A stretch of 64,000 nucleotides of DNA, taken from NCBI GenBank assembly GCA_002483265.1, contig DLHO01000027.1, positions 124,001-188,000 of the forward strand, given 5' to 3'. The translations under genes were made by a program, and so were the position numbers. Below the pieces are notes generated by a model. It did no database searches and was not told the origin of the DNA. It saw nothing but the letters and a program-made list of their open reading frames with translations. The DNA comes from Flavobacteriales bacterium UBA7666 (lineage in GTDB: Bacteria > Bacteroidota > Bacteroidia > Flavobacteriales_D > Crocinitomicaceae). The stretch's first letter is position 1; each line of letters opens with the position of its first letter. This document shows positions 35,394 to 43,976 of the stretch, piece after piece.

Positions 35394-36089
35394 ATGAAAA
35401 ACTTGATCATTCTTCACGGAGCACTGGGTGCCAAATCTCAATTTGAACAGTTGACCTCTCAATTGAAAGAACATTTTAATGTTTACACACTCGATTTTGA
35501 CGGACATGGTACAAAATCCGATGCAGGGGAAATGATCTTTTCGATCGAACTTTTTGCCCAAAACCTGAAGGATTTCATGCACCAAAATGACATTCACAGA
35601 CCATTGATCTTCGGATACAGCATGGGTGGTTATGTAGCTCTTAAATTGGAAAGTTTCGAAGCCAATACCTTTGAGAAGATCGTAACTTTAGGAACGAAGT
35701 TCGACTGGAATGCGGAAAGTGCAGAGAAGGAGGCAAATATGCTAAATCCCGAAAAAATGGAAGAAAAAGTGCCGGCGTTCGCTAGCTATCTGAAATCGCT
35801 TCACGGTGAAAGCCAATGGAAAGCAGTTCTTGAACGTACCGCAAAAATGATGTTGCAACTGGGAAAAAAACCGTCGTTAAGACCATATGATTTTCACCAT
35901 ATTCAAATTCCGGTTCAATTGATTCGTGGTGGGAAAGACACCATGGTTACGGCAGAAGAAACAAAAAACGTTCAGGAATTACTGGCAAATGCAAGCTTTC
36001 AGGAAATGACGGATTGGTTACATCCAATAAACCAAGTTCCCTCAAATGAACTAGTACAAGAATTGTTAAGTTCGTATTTACCAGGGTAA
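35394..36089 (+). CDS. Alpha/beta hydrolase
   Basis: 231 residues from the ATG at 35394 (MKNLIILHGALGAKSQFEQL). The extended frame from 35310 runs through a terminator hairpin and is rejected. Motifs: oxyanion-hole HGALGAK near the start, nucleophile elbow GYSMGGY with Ser near 102, and acid residue in LIRGGKDTMV. The usual late His is probably in the WLHPINQVPSNE loop. Substrate unknown. Cytosolic. The next gene starts 19 bases downstream with its own -7 element. Confidence 0.85.
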   Translation: MKNLIILHGALGAKSQFEQLTSQLKEHFNVYTLDFDGHGTKSDAGEMIFSIELFAQNLKDFMHQNDIHRPLIFGYSMGGYVALKLESFEANTFEKIVTLGTKFDWNAESAEKEANMLNPEKMEEKVPAFASYLKSLHGESQWKAVLERTAKMMLQLGKKPSLRPYDFHHIQIPVQLIRGGKDTMVTAEETKNVQELLANASFQEMTDWLHPINQVPSNELVQELLSSYLPG

Positions 36090-36096
36090 ATTGTCG

Positions 36097-36104
36097 TAAT
36101 TTTG
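36097..36104 (+). promoter_or_regulatory. -7 element 4 bases before the DsbA-like gene
   Basis: TAATTTTG, spacer CAGG, ATG at 36109. Leaderless arrangement. Confidence 0.6.
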
Positions 36105-36108
36105 CAGG

Positions 36109-36744
36109 ATGAAAATTGAAGTTTGGTCGGACATCATGTGTCCGTTTTGCTATATTGGAAAAAGACATCTGGAAGCTGCTTTAAGTAAATTTCCCAATGA
36201 ATCTTTTGAAATTGAGTGGAAGAGCTTTCAGCTAGATCCTACAATTATTCCACAACCGAATAAAAATGTGTACGAGTATTTAGCCGAACGCAAAGGAATG
36301 TCGGTGGAAGAATCTAAACAAATGCATGCCGGAGTAGTTGCCCGGGCTGCTGAAGTTGGGTTGGATTATCATTTCGAGAAAGCCGTGATTTCAAATTCAT
36401 TTGATGCGCATCGTTTAATCCAATTGGCGAAAACCAAAGGATCGGGTGATGCAATAGAAGAAACTTTTTTCAAAGCGTACTTCACAGACGGAAAAGATCT
36501 GAATGACAAAGATACACTCATGGAATTATGTGTTGGAATTGGTCTAAATGCGGCAGATGTGAAAGAAGTTTTGGATGAGAAAACAAAATTTGCCGATGCA
36601 GTGAAAAACGATATTTCCGAAGCACAACAAATTGGAGTACGTAGTGTTCCCTTCTTTGTTTTCGATAGAAAATACGCTGTTTCCGGGGCTCAGCCCATTG
36701 AACAGTTTGAAGAAACAATTCAAACGGTTTTAACAGGAAAATAA
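36109..36744 (+). CDS. DsbA-family (FrnE-like) oxidoreductase
   Basis: 211 residues, no signal peptide, so cytoplasmic. The thioredoxin-fold active site CPFC (11-14) is in SDIMCPFCYIGKRHLE. A helical insertion follows, with NSFDAHRLIQLAKTKG (the DAHR motif of the FrnE group), and the cis-Pro region is GVRSVPFFVFDRKYAVSGAQP. This matches the FrnE/2-hydroxychromene-isomerase-like branch of DsbA. FrnE proteins have been linked to oxidative stress; here the role is unknown. Confidence 0.88.
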   Translation: MKIEVWSDIMCPFCYIGKRHLEAALSKFPNESFEIEWKSFQLDPTIIPQPNKNVYEYLAERKGMSVEESKQMHAGVVARAAEVGLDYHFEKAVISNSFDAHRLIQLAKTKGSGDAIEETFFKAYFTDGKDLNDKDTLMELCVGIGLNAADVKEVLDEKTKFADAVKNDISEAQQIGVRSVPFFVFDRKYAVSGAQPIEQFEETIQTVLTGK

Positions 36745-37047
36745 AGTGGGATAGTCATTAATTATAGATTGTCAGTAATAGAATAAAAAGTAGGGGCGGA
36801 AAATTTTCCGCCCCTACTTTTTCGTACAATTTGTAATTGTATTCTACCCAAAAACGAGATCAATTGAAAAATTGATTAGTTTTACGGTGTGAATTTCACG
36901 TCGACATATCGAAATTTTACACGCCAACTCATTTGGCGAATGCGATTTATGATCCACATCTGCAGGGTCTAAATTCGTATAGAGGTGGTTGATTCTCTTA
37001 AAACTATTCAACAAACAATCCGTTTTTTTCAATTTATTTTTTACACA
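36745..37047. other. Intergenic stretch with a 38-bp palindrome
   Basis: 303 bases with no convincing gene. It holds the perfect palindrome at 36785-36822, a small hairpin ATCAATT/AATTGAT near 36862, and an imperfect GTGTGAATTTC/GAAATTTTACAC pair near 36885-36925. The frame from 36985 is an upstream extension of the phosphatase gene, with no support. Confidence 0.55.
36785..36822. repeat. 38-bp perfect palindrome, terminator-like
   Basis: Perfect palindrome centred between 36803 and 36804, with core GGGCGGAAAATTTTCCGCCC and A/T-tracts on each side. The right-hand 29 bases (36794-36822) are identical to 55278-55306. With A-tract and T-tract flanks it can terminate transcription in both directions, but the identical second copy suggests a dispersed element. 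Confidence 0.85.
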
Positions 37048-37902
37048 ATGAACACGCTCCTTCTGGAAGAGCAAGTTCACTTATCAGATCCCAATCTGGT
37101 TTCCGTAGAACTTGCCAATCGAATTGCTTATTTAGAACAGCAGGCTGAAACCTTGCATGAAAGCATGCGCTACGCAGGAAGTTTGCAAAGAAGTATTTTG
37201 CCCAATGAGCGCATTTTCCAAAATAGCTTTTCAGATGCCTTTGTCATTTTTCAACCAAAAGACATTGTAAGTGGCGATTTTTATTGGATCTTCCAACATC
37301 ACGATGATATTTACTTTGCCGTTGGTGATTGCACCGGACACGGCGTTCCGGGCGCGATGGTAAACATTGCCGGGAATGCTTTGCTCAGACAGATTATTCG
37401 ATTGGAAGGCTTATCCGATCCTGCTAAAATTGTGGAATTGTTGGATATTGAATTGACGAGTTTGTTCAATGAACACCTCACGGAAGGTACAACACGCGAT
37501 GGGATGGATCTGGTTTTCTGTAAGTTTAATCTTTCTCAAATGAAAGGTTCATTTTGTGGAGCAGGAAGACCAATGATTTTGGTAAGAGATGGTGAATTGG
37601 TCGAATTCAAAAAAGGAAAAGATTCCATCGGACATGCTTCAAAAGAAACGAAAGAGTTTGAAACCATTCACTTCGGTTTACAGGAAGGGGATCAGTTTTA
37701 CCTGTTTTCAGATGGATACACAGATCAATTTGGAGGAGAGAATGTGAAGAAATTCAACCGACAACGATTCCGGAATTTGCTGACTTCTATCCGCGATTTT
37801 GAATTGTGGGAACAACGGGAAGAGTTGCTTTTTCACTACAATAACTGGAAAGGAAAGCAGGAACAAGTAGACGATATTTGTGTAGTTGGGATCAGGATTT
37901 AA
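37048..37902 (+). CDS. SpoIIE-type PP2C serine phosphatase
   Basis: 284 residues from the ATG at 37048. A short coiled coil (about 15-55, with NRIAYLEQQAETLHESMRYA) leads into a SpoIIE/RsbU-type phosphatase domain. Metal-binding motifs: SGDFYWI, VGDCTGHGVPGAM, DGMDL, SDGYTDQFGG. No membrane segment or sensor domain is fused, which is leaner than most Bacteroidota members (usually TPR-linked). Predicted to dephosphorylate Ser/Thr of an unknown regulator in the cytoplasm. Followed by a long hairpin shared with the convergent T9SS gene. Confidence 0.85.
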   Translation: MNTLLLEEQVHLSDPNLVSVELANRIAYLEQQAETLHESMRYAGSLQRSILPNERIFQNSFSDAFVIFQPKDIVSGDFYWIFQHHDDIYFAVGDCTGHGVPGAMVNIAGNALLRQIIRLEGLSDPAKIVELLDIELTSLFNEHLTEGTTRDGMDLVFCKFNLSQMKGSFCGAGRPMILVRDGELVEFKKGKDSIGHASKETKEFETIHFGLQEGDQFYLFSDGYTDQFGGENVKKFNRQRFRNLLTSIRDFELWEQREELLFHYNNWKGKQEQVDDICVVGIRI

Positions 37903-37909
37903 ATGAATG

Positions 37910-37980
37910 ATCAATTATGAATTATCAAGGGAGATTTTCGTTGAATTTCTCCCTTGATAATTAAACCATTCATAATTGAT
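37910..37980. terminator. Long hairpin between convergent genes
   Basis: Outer arms ATCAATTATGAAT (37910-37922) and ATTCATAATTGAT (37968-37980) and inner arms ATTATCAAGGGAGA (37921-37934) and TCTCCCTTGATAAT (37948-37961) stack into one long stem. It lies exactly between the stop codons of two convergent genes and probably ends both transcripts. Confidence 0.7.
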
Positions 37981-37982
37981 AA

Positions 37983-39824
37983 TTAGTGAACAATTAGCTT
38001 GTAGTTTTCACCATTCAAATTGATCCAATACATTCCGGTTTCAAAGGATTGTGTGTCTAATAAATAAGTATCATCCGAATCAATTTTAACCTCAAACACG
38101 ACTTTTCCAAGCGCATTGTAAACGAAAAGACTGGAGATCGGTTCATCGGAAACAATCGTCACTAACCCTTTATCCGTAGGATTTGGATAAACTTTCACCT
38201 GATTTACTTTAGTACTGTTATTGATTGATTGAATCTCCGATAAATGGAATGAACTATTCTGATCTACTTGCTTTAAACGGTAGTATGAAACACCTGATAA
38301 GGGAGATGAATCTAAAAGTGAATAATCACTAGTTATCTGAGAAGTTCCGTGAGCAGGAACCGTTCCGATACTTGACCAGTTTTCTCCATCATTTGATCTC
38401 AACACATCAAAATAATCGCTATTGAATTCACTTGCAGTTTGCCAAGTTACAATAACCTGACGATCTACTAAAACAGCATCGAAAGAAACGAGCTCTACCG
38501 GTAACGGACTAATTGTATAATCTTTGGTAGCCAAAGTGTAGTATCCATCCAGTGTCAAAAGTTGATTGGTGAACAAGACCTGATCTCCTGCAATTGAATT
38601 TGCAGAAGCAATTTCTGTCCACGGCCCCGTTTGTCCCGGTCGATAAACCAGAATGTAATTGGTGGTCAAACCCAAATTGACACTTGTCATTCCTGCATCA
38701 CTCATATCGAAAGAGAGATTGGTTGTATTTGCAGTTCCGGTATTTGTAACATCAATATACCAAATGCGTTGCCAACGGGAAATATTTGTTCCTGTAATTC
38801 CGGCAATGTCCGTTGTAATTTCACTATTTGCCGGGAAAGCATGTCCTGCTAAAATATAATCTGAGTTATCCAATCCGGAAACAGATTGAATTCCGATTCC
38901 GGCACAGGTTGACGGGTCGAATTGAAGATTTGTAGTACCCGCAGCATCTCTTCCGATTCCTGCAACATTGCGGTCATAATTTCCATTTCCGGGATTGTCA
39001 CCCACGTACCAGTCATTGGAACTCAGGGCAACGTCGTATTTAGCAGACAAATGGTTATTGATAATCGTTCGTTGGGCATCGTTTAGTTTGGTGCGGTACA
39101 TAATGATTTCAGAAATGTAACCGTTGAATGCTCTTGGATCTCCGGAGTGTGTTGCTCCGACCAATAATGGTGAATTCTTATCAGGAATTGTTGAGCTACT
39201 TTCCACACTGGTTGTTTGTAATACTTCCTGATCGAAAATCGTTGTTCGTTGAGGCGGCAACTGTGTTCCATCATAAAAGAAATCATAGATCTTGTTCGTA
39301 TTGATTGTGCTTACCGCACTGTTTGAAAAACGGTTGTTGTCGTTATCAATGTCTACAAACAATTTATTTCCCGTGTAATAGAAAAGCATGAAAGCTTCTT
39401 CGTTCCCGAAATTAACGCGTTTACTGATGATAGCTTGTGCATCTCCCAATCCCTTCATTCGGGTTACCGTGAAGAAACTGTATCCATTGGTATTGTCAAA
39501 AATGGAATTATCGGGAGTGATCAAATAATCATTCTGACCGGAAGAACTATTGTTGTCGAATTCCAATGCTGGAAATCCATTCATTAATGAACTGACGAAT
39601 TGCGGTTGCTGTGCGGTTGTATTCTGATTTAGTACCACACCGTTTCCGGACTGATCTGTCCAGGATGCAACAGGTAAACCATTATTTGAAGTGCTTGTTC
39701 CTGCATCTGCTTTTAACCACAAAACGTTGGTTGCAGACGTTCCTACACCGGCCGGACCAGTTTGCCCGAACGAAGGAAATGCAGATAACACACCCAGGAG
39801 AATTAAGGAGGAAAAGTTGTTCAT
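37983..39824 (-). CDS. Secreted T9SS protein with LamG-like domain
   Basis: 613 residues. Signal peptide about 1-20 (MNNFSSLILLGVLSAFPSFG). About 30-270: LamG/concanavalin-like jelly roll (VLWLKADAGTSTSNNGLPVASWTDQSGNG, FNGYISEIIMYRTKLNDAQRTIINNHLSAKYD). About 280-430: DUF8202-like region (VAGIGRDAAGTTNLQFDPSTCAGIGIQS). About 440-535: the common LPVELVSFDAVLVDRQVIVTW module. The final 75 residues are the T9SS type A sorting domain (VYPNPTDKGLVTIVS). Secreted, probably binding a carbohydrate or mediating adhesion. The LamG fold and DUF assignment are from memory. Confidence 0.88.
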   Translation of the reverse strand: MNNFSSLILLGVLSAFPSFGQTGPAGVGTSATNVLWLKADAGTSTSNNGLPVASWTDQSGNGVVLNQNTTAQQPQFVSSLMNGFPALEFDNNSSSGQNDYLITPDNSIFDNTNGYSFFTVTRMKGLGDAQAIISKRVNFGNEEAFMLFYYTGNKLFVDIDNDNNRFSNSAVSTINTNKIYDFFYDGTQLPPQRTTIFDQEVLQTTSVESSSTIPDKNSPLLVGATHSGDPRAFNGYISEIIMYRTKLNDAQRTIINNHLSAKYDVALSSNDWYVGDNPGNGNYDRNVAGIGRDAAGTTNLQFDPSTCAGIGIQSVSGLDNSDYILAGHAFPANSEITTDIAGITGTNISRWQRIWYIDVTNTGTANTTNLSFDMSDAGMTSVNLGLTTNYILVYRPGQTGPWTEIASANSIAGDQVLFTNQLLTLDGYYTLATKDYTISPLPVELVSFDAVLVDRQVIVTWQTASEFNSDYFDVLRSNDGENWSSIGTVPAHGTSQITSDYSLLDSSPLSGVSYYRLKQVDQNSSFHLSEIQSINNSTKVNQVKVYPNPTDKGLVTIVSDEPISSLFVYNALGKVVFEVKIDSDDTYLLDTQSFETGMYWINLNGENYKLIVH

Positions 39825-40131
39825 ATGCTATTTCATAAAAAATTAAATGGAATAGTGATATTTCTTACGCAGGTGCAAAATTACTCTAAAAGTCGAATGC
39901 ACGCATGATAAAAGTCGTTAAATGAACCAATTAATTACCCGGGTTACTACACATGCCTTGCGAATGAAGACAGGAAGTTTTTATCCCTAAGATAATCAGC
40001 TAGATAGCAAGTTATTGATTTATCAATGTTGTGATGTCAGTTAACGCCCGAACGGAAGTCTATTGAAACATAAAGAAATAAGCCAGATCAAGACAGGTTC
40101 TAATCTTGATAATTGCGTCGTTGAGAATTCT
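39825..40131. other. Intergenic stretch upstream of the LamG protein gene
   Basis: 307 bases between two minus-strand genes. It holds the minus-strand -7 element at 39876-39883 and a weak hairpin ATCAAGA/TCTTGAT at 40087-40110. The short frames in it look spurious. Otherwise nothing seen. Confidence 0.5.
39876..39883 (-). promoter_or_regulatory. -7 element of the LamG protein gene
   Basis: TAATTTTG on the minus strand, about 50 bases before the ATG at 39824. Confidence 0.45.
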
Positions 40132-41433
40132 TTACTGTGCCAACCACAAAGAAGGATTGATACGCTGCACCGTTCCTTCAACCACTTGATGGATCTCGAA
40201 ATGCGAAGTAGAAAGATTTCCTTCTTCATCAGCGAGTAAAGATCCGATGGATTGTTTAGAGCTTACTTTATCTCCAACAGAAACATAAGCTTCTTGCAGG
40301 TTGCTGTAAACAGTTCGATAGGCGCCGTGCTTGATAATAACAACTTTTCCTGCACCGGGAATGTTTAAAACACTAGTCACTTCTCCATCAAAAACAGTTC
40401 TTACCTGCGAATTTTTTGGAGCTCCGATATCAATACCATTGTTATTGGTGTAAACATTTGGCAAAGTTGGATGCGCATTCTTCCCATAGTTTTCTGTAAC
40501 AGAACCCTTTGCCACCGGCCACGGCAATTTTCCTCTATTCGATTCGAAGTTTTTACCTAGCGCAATGTTCTCTTTCGTATCAGTAAAAGCAACTTCCTTT
40601 GCAGGAGTAGTGGTGGTTTTAGTTGGTGTTGAACTCGTTGAACTTTTTGATGCCAATGAAGCTTTTTTCTCAGCATCTTTCTTCGCTTTTGCTTCTGCAT
40701 CTGCAATTTCCTTTTCAATGGCTGACTTGATACGACGTTTCAATTCTGCTTTTTGACGTTCCTGCTCCTTCAGTTCTGTCATCAACGAATTCTCATCTTT
40801 GCGTAACTTTTCCAGAGCAAGTTGTTTCGTTGACTTATCTTTTTCTATCTGTTGCTTCTCAACGATTTTTTCTTCCAATAAGACTTTTTTGTGATCCTTT
40901 TCCTGCTTGATGCTATTAATCTCTTTATGAATCGTTTTCTCATTTTGAAGAATGACCTTGAATTGCTTTTGCTGAATTTCAGAAAGACGTTTCAAATAAG
41001 ACGTTCTTTTTACCGCTTCAAAATAATTGGAAGAGGAAAAGATGTACATCATTTTTGCAGATTTGTTGCGGTGTTTGTAAGCATAAATAAGCAATTTGCG
41101 GTATTGCTCTTTTAAAGTCACCAATCGTTTTTGGAGTTCTTTGATCTGATCTCCTTTTGAAGAGATCGTTAACTCAGCACTGCGGATTTGATTGTCAAAA
41201 TTTCGAACCAGTAATTCCCTGTTTTTCACCTGATTCTCGATTAACTTCAGTTCATTCAAAGAAGACTCAGTTCCCTTTTTCACTTTATCCAACAAAGATT
41301 TTGTGGTAGAAAGTTTCTTCTCCAGCTTATTTTGTTCAGCTTGAAGCTGATCACTTTTCTTTTGTGACCAAACGAAGCCTGAACCAGTCAATAGAAAGAT
41401 GAACAGGCTATTTTTCAGAATTGCAGTTACCAT
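40132..41433 (-). CDS. EnvC-like protein, degenerate M23/LytM domain
   Basis: 433 residues. Signal peptide about 1-23, then a long coiled coil (about 25-260, as in EnvC), a Ser/Thr-rich linker, and a C-terminal LytM (M23) domain (about 320-433). The zinc ligands look lost: NNNGIDIGAP where active enzymes have HxGxD, and TSHFEIH where they have HxHxE-type pairs. It is therefore probably an amidase activator like E. coli EnvC rather than a hydrolase. Overlaps the next gene upstream by 26 bases, so part of the long minus-strand operon. Periplasmic; cell division or peptidoglycan remodelling. Confidence 0.85.
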   Translation of the reverse strand: MVTAILKNSLFIFLLTGSGFVWSQKKSDQLQAEQNKLEKKLSTTKSLLDKVKKGTESSLNELKLIENQVKNRELLVRNFDNQIRSAELTISSKGDQIKELQKRLVTLKEQYRKLLIYAYKHRNKSAKMMYIFSSSNYFEAVKRTSYLKRLSEIQQKQFKVILQNEKTIHKEINSIKQEKDHKKVLLEEKIVEKQQIEKDKSTKQLALEKLRKDENSLMTELKEQERQKAELKRRIKSAIEKEIADAEAKAKKDAEKKASLASKSSTSSTPTKTTTTPAKEVAFTDTKENIALGKNFESNRGKLPWPVAKGSVTENYGKNAHPTLPNVYTNNNGIDIGAPKNSQVRTVFDGEVTSVLNIPGAGKVVIIKHGAYRTVYSNLQEAYVSVGDKVSSKQSIGSLLADEEGNLSTSHFEIHQVVEGTVQRINPSLWLAQ

Positions 41434-42286
41434 ATTCTTCAGGTATTACAAAATAAATTTCCTGGGGTGTGTTTATTTCTGTTTTATCATAATCCATTGT
41501 TAGAACGATATGATTTCGTGCCGTTACAATATCAATGATCACTTCTTTTGGTAATAAGTAGGTATCCACCGTATCCCTATCAATATAATCGACAGAAATA
41601 TGAGTGGTATCTTCCGGGCTGTCAATCACCAAACGACTGATACTTTTCAGAGAAGGATGAATAAAATAACGGATCATGACATTGTCCCCATCATCCTCCT
41701 CGTTTCCATTTCGATCTTTTCTTAAAATAAGATTATTGTCTTTATCGTGCTTGTTCTTGTTTTCTTTTCGAATGACTCTTTTCCGGTGCGAAGAAATAAT
41801 GTAATTATATGGGTCATTGATCTGGAAGTATTTTTGTGTCGTATCATACGCAACAGGCAGACCAAGCAATAATTCTTCAATATTCCGGAAGTCGAAATCC
41901 ACACCAAACGATTCCTTCATATAGTTCATCGTTGTCCGGATAGCACATTTATCTTTTCGATTGGAGATAAACAAGGAATCGCGTCTGATCAATGAATTTA
42001 CAATTGGAATTCCGGCGTAAGTAATGATCGGATTGATAACACTGTCTCTAACTGCACGGATCGAGGTTTTAAAACTGATTCTTCGATTCGTATCCGAGAA
42101 ATGACATTTGATTTTCGTGTAAAATGAATTAGGACGAACACCAGAAAGACTGTCCATTACATGGATTAACTCACTCGTTTTTCGTTTTTCAAGCTTAATC
42201 GGTTTATCCGCAACTGGTCTTCTTGCACAAGACCCAAGAGTAACCAATAAAGCAAGTCCCAACCATTTAATATTCCGGATCGACAT
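41408..42286 (-). CDS. DUF4292 lipoprotein
   Basis: 292 residues from the ATG at 42286 (MSIRNIKWLGLALLVTLGSC, lipidated Cys 20). The frame to 42334 would place the signal inside the protein and overlaps the TPR gene further. The body (VRPNSFYTKIKCHFSDTNRRISFKTSIRAVRDS, DFRNIEELLLGLPVAYD) is what I know as DUF4292, a Bacteroidota family found with TPR and EnvC genes. Some members resemble LolA/LolB-type lipoprotein-carrier folds; that is inference. Outer-membrane anchored. Confidence 0.85.
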   Translation of the reverse strand: MSIRNIKWLGLALLVTLGSCARRPVADKPIKLEKRKTSELIHVMDSLSGVRPNSFYTKIKCHFSDTNRRISFKTSIRAVRDSVINPIITYAGIPIVNSLIRRDSLFISNRKDKCAIRTTMNYMKESFGVDFDFRNIEELLLGLPVAYDTTQKYFQINDPYNYIISSHRKRVIRKENKNKHDKDNNLILRKDRNGNEEDDGDNVMIRYFIHPSLKSISRLVIDSPEDTTHISVDYIDRDTVDTYLLPKEVIIDIVTARNHIVLTMDYDKTEINTPQEIYFVIPEEYGNCNSEK

Positions 42287-43976
42287 ATGTTTTTGATTGA
42301 ATTTTTTTTGTAAGTGATTTATTCTTTGATCCAAGTGATTGTGCTTTTTTCCAAAGTTCTAAAGCTTTAGCAGTATCTCCTAATTGGAAAAAGGCATCTC
42401 CCATGTGCTCGGTATAATTTTTATTGTCTTTGTCTAGCTCATCAGCAATTGTAAACTGCTCTAATGCTGCTTTATAATTCATTACTTTGAAATAAATAAG
42501 TCCTTTTGTATTAATGAAAGAAGCAACTTTAGGACTGGATGCCAATACTTCATCAATCAACCTTGCTGCTTTCGTTAGATCTGTATTTGAAAGTGCAAGT
42601 CGCATCGCATAATTGTTTTTTGTCAATAGATTGGTGGGATCGATTTCCAAAGCTTTTTCATAGGATTCAATTCCTTCTTTGATTTTCTTCAAACCGAAAA
42701 GTGCATCTCCTTTTTGCGCATAAAACTCCGATTCTGTTGCAGGATCGTTCACAACGATATCTTTCCCCATATCCGCAGCATCAATAGCTTCCTGAAAGTG
42801 ATCCAACTGAACGCAAGCAATTGTATACAATAATTGTACGCTGGAAATGGTTGGGAATAAGGCACTGCATGCACGCGCATCTTTATACAAGTCATCGAAC
42901 TTTAATAATTCATATTCCAACATCAATACCTGATTCCAGATCGGGAATTTGTTCTCTTCAAATTTCAAAGCGTTTTTATAAGCAATAAGTGCTTCTTCTT
43001 TCTGATTATTTCTCAGCAACAAATCGCCTTTAACCGAATGGCCTTTTGCATCGTTAGGGTAACTTGCAATCAACAAATCAGCCAATTCGATCAATTCTTT
43101 ATCTACTACCACTTGTTTCTCATACATTTCCAGAATGATGGACATCTTGGTGTCGATATCGATACCTGTTCCCTGGAAAGCAGCGTTGAAATATTTGTAA
43201 GCTTCCGGCTTATTCATTTGTCGGTAATACAAATCACCCAATGCCAGATTTGCACGGGCGTTCGAGGGATCATTTTTCACCAATTCAACCAACATGGATT
43301 GTGCTTTGGCAATTTCCCGCTTGGAAAAATAATAATCCACCAATGTTCCGATCAAACCTAAGTCATCCGGATAAACTTCACGGGCTTTTTGAATTTCCGC
43401 AATTCCTTTTTCGTCTTGTTTTAATGAAACGTATAATTCAAACTTCTGGATCGATAAATCAGGTAAAACACCCAATTGATCTTCCATCTTGTTCAATGAA
43501 TTGATCGCATCATTTTGACGACCTAAGCGTTTCAGGATCTCCGCATGGGCAAATAACCAATCTACATTATTTGGTTGCGCTTTGACCATTTTTGCAAAGC
43601 ACTTTTCAGACTCTACAAACTTGCCCTGATTGTAATACATGTATCCCAGCTCTTGCGTGTACCAAATGTTGTCCGGATCCAGTTTACTAGCCAATTCACT
43701 ATATTCTGCAGCCTTGGTTTTATTGTCTAATTGCAAATAACACTGACTTAATCCAAAAGCAGCGGCATCATCCGTTGGTCGGATAATCAGGCAAGAATCG
43801 AAGGCTTGAATGGCATTATTTAGTTGTCCCTTTACTTTATAACGTATCGCACTGTGAAACGTCTGAATGTAAGCCAGATCATCTTGCGAATTCACAGGTT
43901 TTTCAGAAGTTACTTTCTTTATTCCACAAGAAGTGAAAACAAGCATTAATGCATAGATGTAAAGGAAATATCTCAT
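42267..43976 (-). CDS. TPR lipoprotein
   Basis: 569 residues. Signal with lipobox VFTSCGI (lipidated Cys 17), then about fifteen TPR units (for example LNNAIQAFDSCLIIRPTDDAAAFGLSQCYLQL and KEEALIAYKNALKFEENKFP). No enzyme domain. Its start overlaps the stop of the nucleotidyltransferase gene (TGATG) and its end overlaps the DUF4292 gene by 20 bases, so it is translationally coupled in both directions. A scaffold for an envelope complex with DUF4292 and EnvC is a reasonable inference. Confidence 0.88.
   Translation of the reverse strand: MRYFLYIYALMLVFTSCGIKKVTSEKPVNSQDDLAYIQTFHSAIRYKVKGQLNNAIQAFDSCLIIRPTDDAAAFGLSQCYLQLDNKTKAAEYSELASKLDPDNIWYTQELGYMYYNQGKFVESEKCFAKMVKAQPNNVDWLFAHAEILKRLGRQNDAINSLNKMEDQLGVLPDLSIQKFELYVSLKQDEKGIAEIQKAREVYPDDLGLIGTLVDYYFSKREIAKAQSMLVELVKNDPSNARANLALGDLYYRQMNKPEAYKYFNAAFQGTGIDIDTKMSIILEMYEKQVVVDKELIELADLLIASYPNDAKGHSVKGDLLLRNNQKEEALIAYKNALKFEENKFPIWNQVLMLEYELLKFDDLYKDARACSALFPTISSVQLLYTIACVQLDHFQEAIDAADMGKDIVVNDPATESEFYAQKGDALFGLKKIKEGIESYEKALEIDPTNLLTKNNYAMRLALSNTDLTKAARLIDEVLASSPKVASFINTKGLIYFKVMNYKAALEQFTIADELDKDNKNYTEHMGDAFFQLGDTAKALELWKKAQSLGSKNKSLTKKIQSKTYVDPEY

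Noticed and set aside
36985..37047. N-terminal extension of the SpoIIE phosphatase
   Set aside because: No conserved residues; the ATG at 37048 gives the expected domain start.
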